6,861 nucleotides of DNA from Chloroflexota bacterium (GTDB lineage: Bacteria > Chloroflexota > Dehalococcoidia > DSTF01 > RBG-16-68-14), in NCBI GenBank assembly GCA_022573935.1, contig JACZTE010000050.1:1-6861 (forward strand). Reading direction: 5' to 3'. Shown in pieces: positions 5,661 to 6,861 of the stretch. Under the pieces are notes generated by a model. It saw only the letters and a program-made list of their open reading frames with translations. It ran no database searches and was not told where the DNA came from. A program made the translations under genes and the position numbers. Every line of letters begins with the position of its first letter. Position 1 is the first letter of the stretch.

Positions 5661-5662
5661 GG

Positions 5663-6861
5663 TTAGGACCTCATACGCTCCTCTTCCACCTCGGCAATAT
5701 CCGGGTCTAGCTTGGTGAAGAGCGGTTCGGGCTCGCGCAGCGGCTGGCCCGGCGTCGGCCGCACCAGCGCCCAGCCGTCTTCCATCAGTGGCGTATCGTA
5801 GCCGAGGTAGCCGTGGAGCCGCTCCGAGCTGAACGGCAAGAACGGCCAGAGCGCCACTTTTAGACCGTTGATCGCGGTGATGACGGTGTACAGGCTGGCC
5901 GCCGCCCCTGCGCGATCGTCGGGCAGCGCTTTCCAGGGGGCGGTCTCGTCTAGGAAGCGGTTCGCGGCTTGGGCCAGGCTCATCGCCGCGCTCAGCCCCG
6001 CCCGGAAGTGGCACGCGCCAAGCTGGGCAGCTACTTCATCGAGCGTCGATTCCACCCGCTCGATGAGCTGCTGGCAGCGGCCGTCGAGCTCGCCCGGCTC
6101 CGGCACCCGGCCGTCGAAGTTGCGATAGGTGAGGGTGAGGGCGCGGTGGGCCAGGTTGCCCCAGGTGGCGACCAGTTCGTTGTTGTTGCGGGCGACGAAG
6201 TCCTGCCAGGTGAAGTCGGAGTCGGACGTCTCAGGCATCGTTGCGACGAGGTAGTAGCGAAGCGGATCAGGGTCGAAGCGGCCCATGATGCTGGGAATAA
6301 ACACCGCGCTCCGGCGGCTCGTCGACGCCTTGAGACCGGCGACGTTGTTGTAGTGGTTGGCGGGCACATCGTAGGGCAGGTTCAGCTCGCCGCCATCATC
6401 GTCGCCGTAGGCCATCAGCGTGGCCGGCCAGCTCATGGTGTGGAAGAAGATGTTGTCCTTGCCCACGAAGTAGTAGCTGCGGCCGTCTGGCTGCTGCCAG
6501 AACTCTCGCCAGGCCTCGGGGTCGCCCTGCTGCTGCGCCCACTCCTTGGCCGCCGAGAGGTAGCCGATGACGTTCTCGAACCAGACGTAGATACGCTTGT
6601 CGGGGCCCAGCTCTTCGGTGGGCACCGGGATACCCCAGTCGAGGTCGCGGGTAATGGCGCGGTCGCGCAGACCCTCGTTGAGCACGCCCAGAGTGAAGTT
6701 CATCACGTGCTTGCGCCAGTGGCTCTGCCGCGAGACCCAGTCGCGGATCCGGTCGGTGTAGGCGCTCAGGCGGAGGAAGTAGTGCTCGGACTCGCGATGC
6801 TCGGGCGTGGCGCCGCAGAGCTTGCAGCGCGCCTCGAGGAGATCGACCGCGTCCAAGGTAT
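5663..6861 (-). CDS. metG: Methionyl-tRNA synthetase, C-terminal part (5' truncated by window edge)
   Basis: Class I synthetase that charges tRNA-Met. The frame is open to the right edge. The TTG at 6856 is an internal Leu in LDAVDLLEARCKLCG, so it is not the start, and the HIGH motif lies outside. Visible parts, counted from that Leu, are a Cys pair CKLC (11-14, zinc-knuckle region), LDWGIPVP (72-79), VWFENVIGYLSA (91-102), GKDNIFFH (132-139), LNLPYDVPANHY, and then GLKASTSRRS where KMSKS is expected (K176). The anticodon-binding helical domain follows, with MPETSDSDFTW, the Asn-rich RNNNELV and the ETAPW motif carrying the anticodon-reading Trp. The protein ends about 20 residues after the helical domain (PLFTKLDP), so it has no C-terminal Trbp111-like tRNA-binding domain. 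It is the first visible gene of the leftward set; its promoter is outside the window. Confidence 0.95.
   Translation of the reverse strand, partial: TLDAVDLLEARCKLCGATPEHRESEHYFLRLSAYTDRIRDWVSRQSHWRKHVMNFTLGVLNEGLRDRAITRDLDWGIPVPTEELGPDKRIYVWFENVIGYLSAAKEWAQQQGDPEAWREFWQQPDGRSYYFVGKDNIFFHTMSWPATLMAYGDDDGGELNLPYDVPANHYNNVAGLKASTSRRSAVFIPSIMGRFDPDPLRYYLVATMPETSDSDFTWQDFVARNNNELVATWGNLAHRALTLTYRNFDGRVPEPGELDGRCQQLIERVESTLDEVAAQLGACHFRAGLSAAMSLAQAANRFLDETAPWKALPDDRAGAAASLYTVITAINGLKVALWPFLPFSSERLHGYLGYDTPLMEDGWALVRPTPGQPLREPEPLFTKLDPDIAEVEEERMRS

Noticed and set aside
5661..6014. N-terminal extension of tatD up to 6014
   Set aside because: This stretch is out of frame within the metG coding sequence, reads as low-complexity Arg/Pro/Ala sequence, and the TatD family N-terminus MRLFDTHTH starts at 5660.
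6854..6856. TTG at 6856 as the start of metG
   Set aside because: It is an internal Leu before the Cys-rich segment; MetRS needs several hundred upstream residues, including the HIGH motif.

Overview
The window is GC-rich bacterial chromosome and almost wholly coding. Two gene sets point towards each other and meet near position 3500. There is no phage, transposon, CRISPR, rRNA or tRNA signal; the content is core housekeeping. The order dnaX-ybaB-recR-recO followed by an FmdB-type zinc-ribbon gene, facing metG-tatD-polyprenyl diphosphate synthase and a second FmdB-type gene, together with the base composition and protein style, suggests a member of the Chloroflexota (Thermomicrobia or Dehalococcoidia-like). 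That placement is an inference from reading, not a search result.

Rightward set (1-3436): the 3' two-thirds or so of dnaX (clamp-loader tau subunit, cut by the left edge), ybaB/ebfC (nucleoid-associated protein), recR and recO (recombination mediators that load RecA at gaps), then a 130-residue zinc-ribbon protein. The first four genes are separated by 11-30 bp and look like one operon linking replication to gap repair. The recR-recO junction is unusual. A strong Shine-Dalgarno sequence lies at the very end of recR, 33 nt before the recO ATG, and a 9-bp hairpin fills most of the gap. If the hairpin forms, it brings the Shine-Dalgarno to a normal distance from the start.

Meeting point (3437-3504): a textbook rho-independent terminator (8-9 bp GC-rich stem, TTGA loop, T-rich tail) closes the rightward set and may also serve the leftward one.

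Leftward set (6861-3505, minus strand): the 3' part of metG (methionyl-tRNA synthetase, cut by the right edge, with KASTS in place of KMSKS), tatD (metal-dependent nuclease, starting 2 bp after the metG stop), a long-chain trans-polyprenyl diphosphate synthase (probably making the quinone side chain), and a 93-residue FmdB-type zinc-ribbon protein that probably has its own extended -10 promoter.

I found no clearly undescribed multi-gene system. The items most worth a second look are the recR-recO hairpin, the KMSKS variant in MetRS, the pair of FmdB-like genes at the ends of the two sets, and a 12-bp tandem repeat that forms the C-terminus of RecO.
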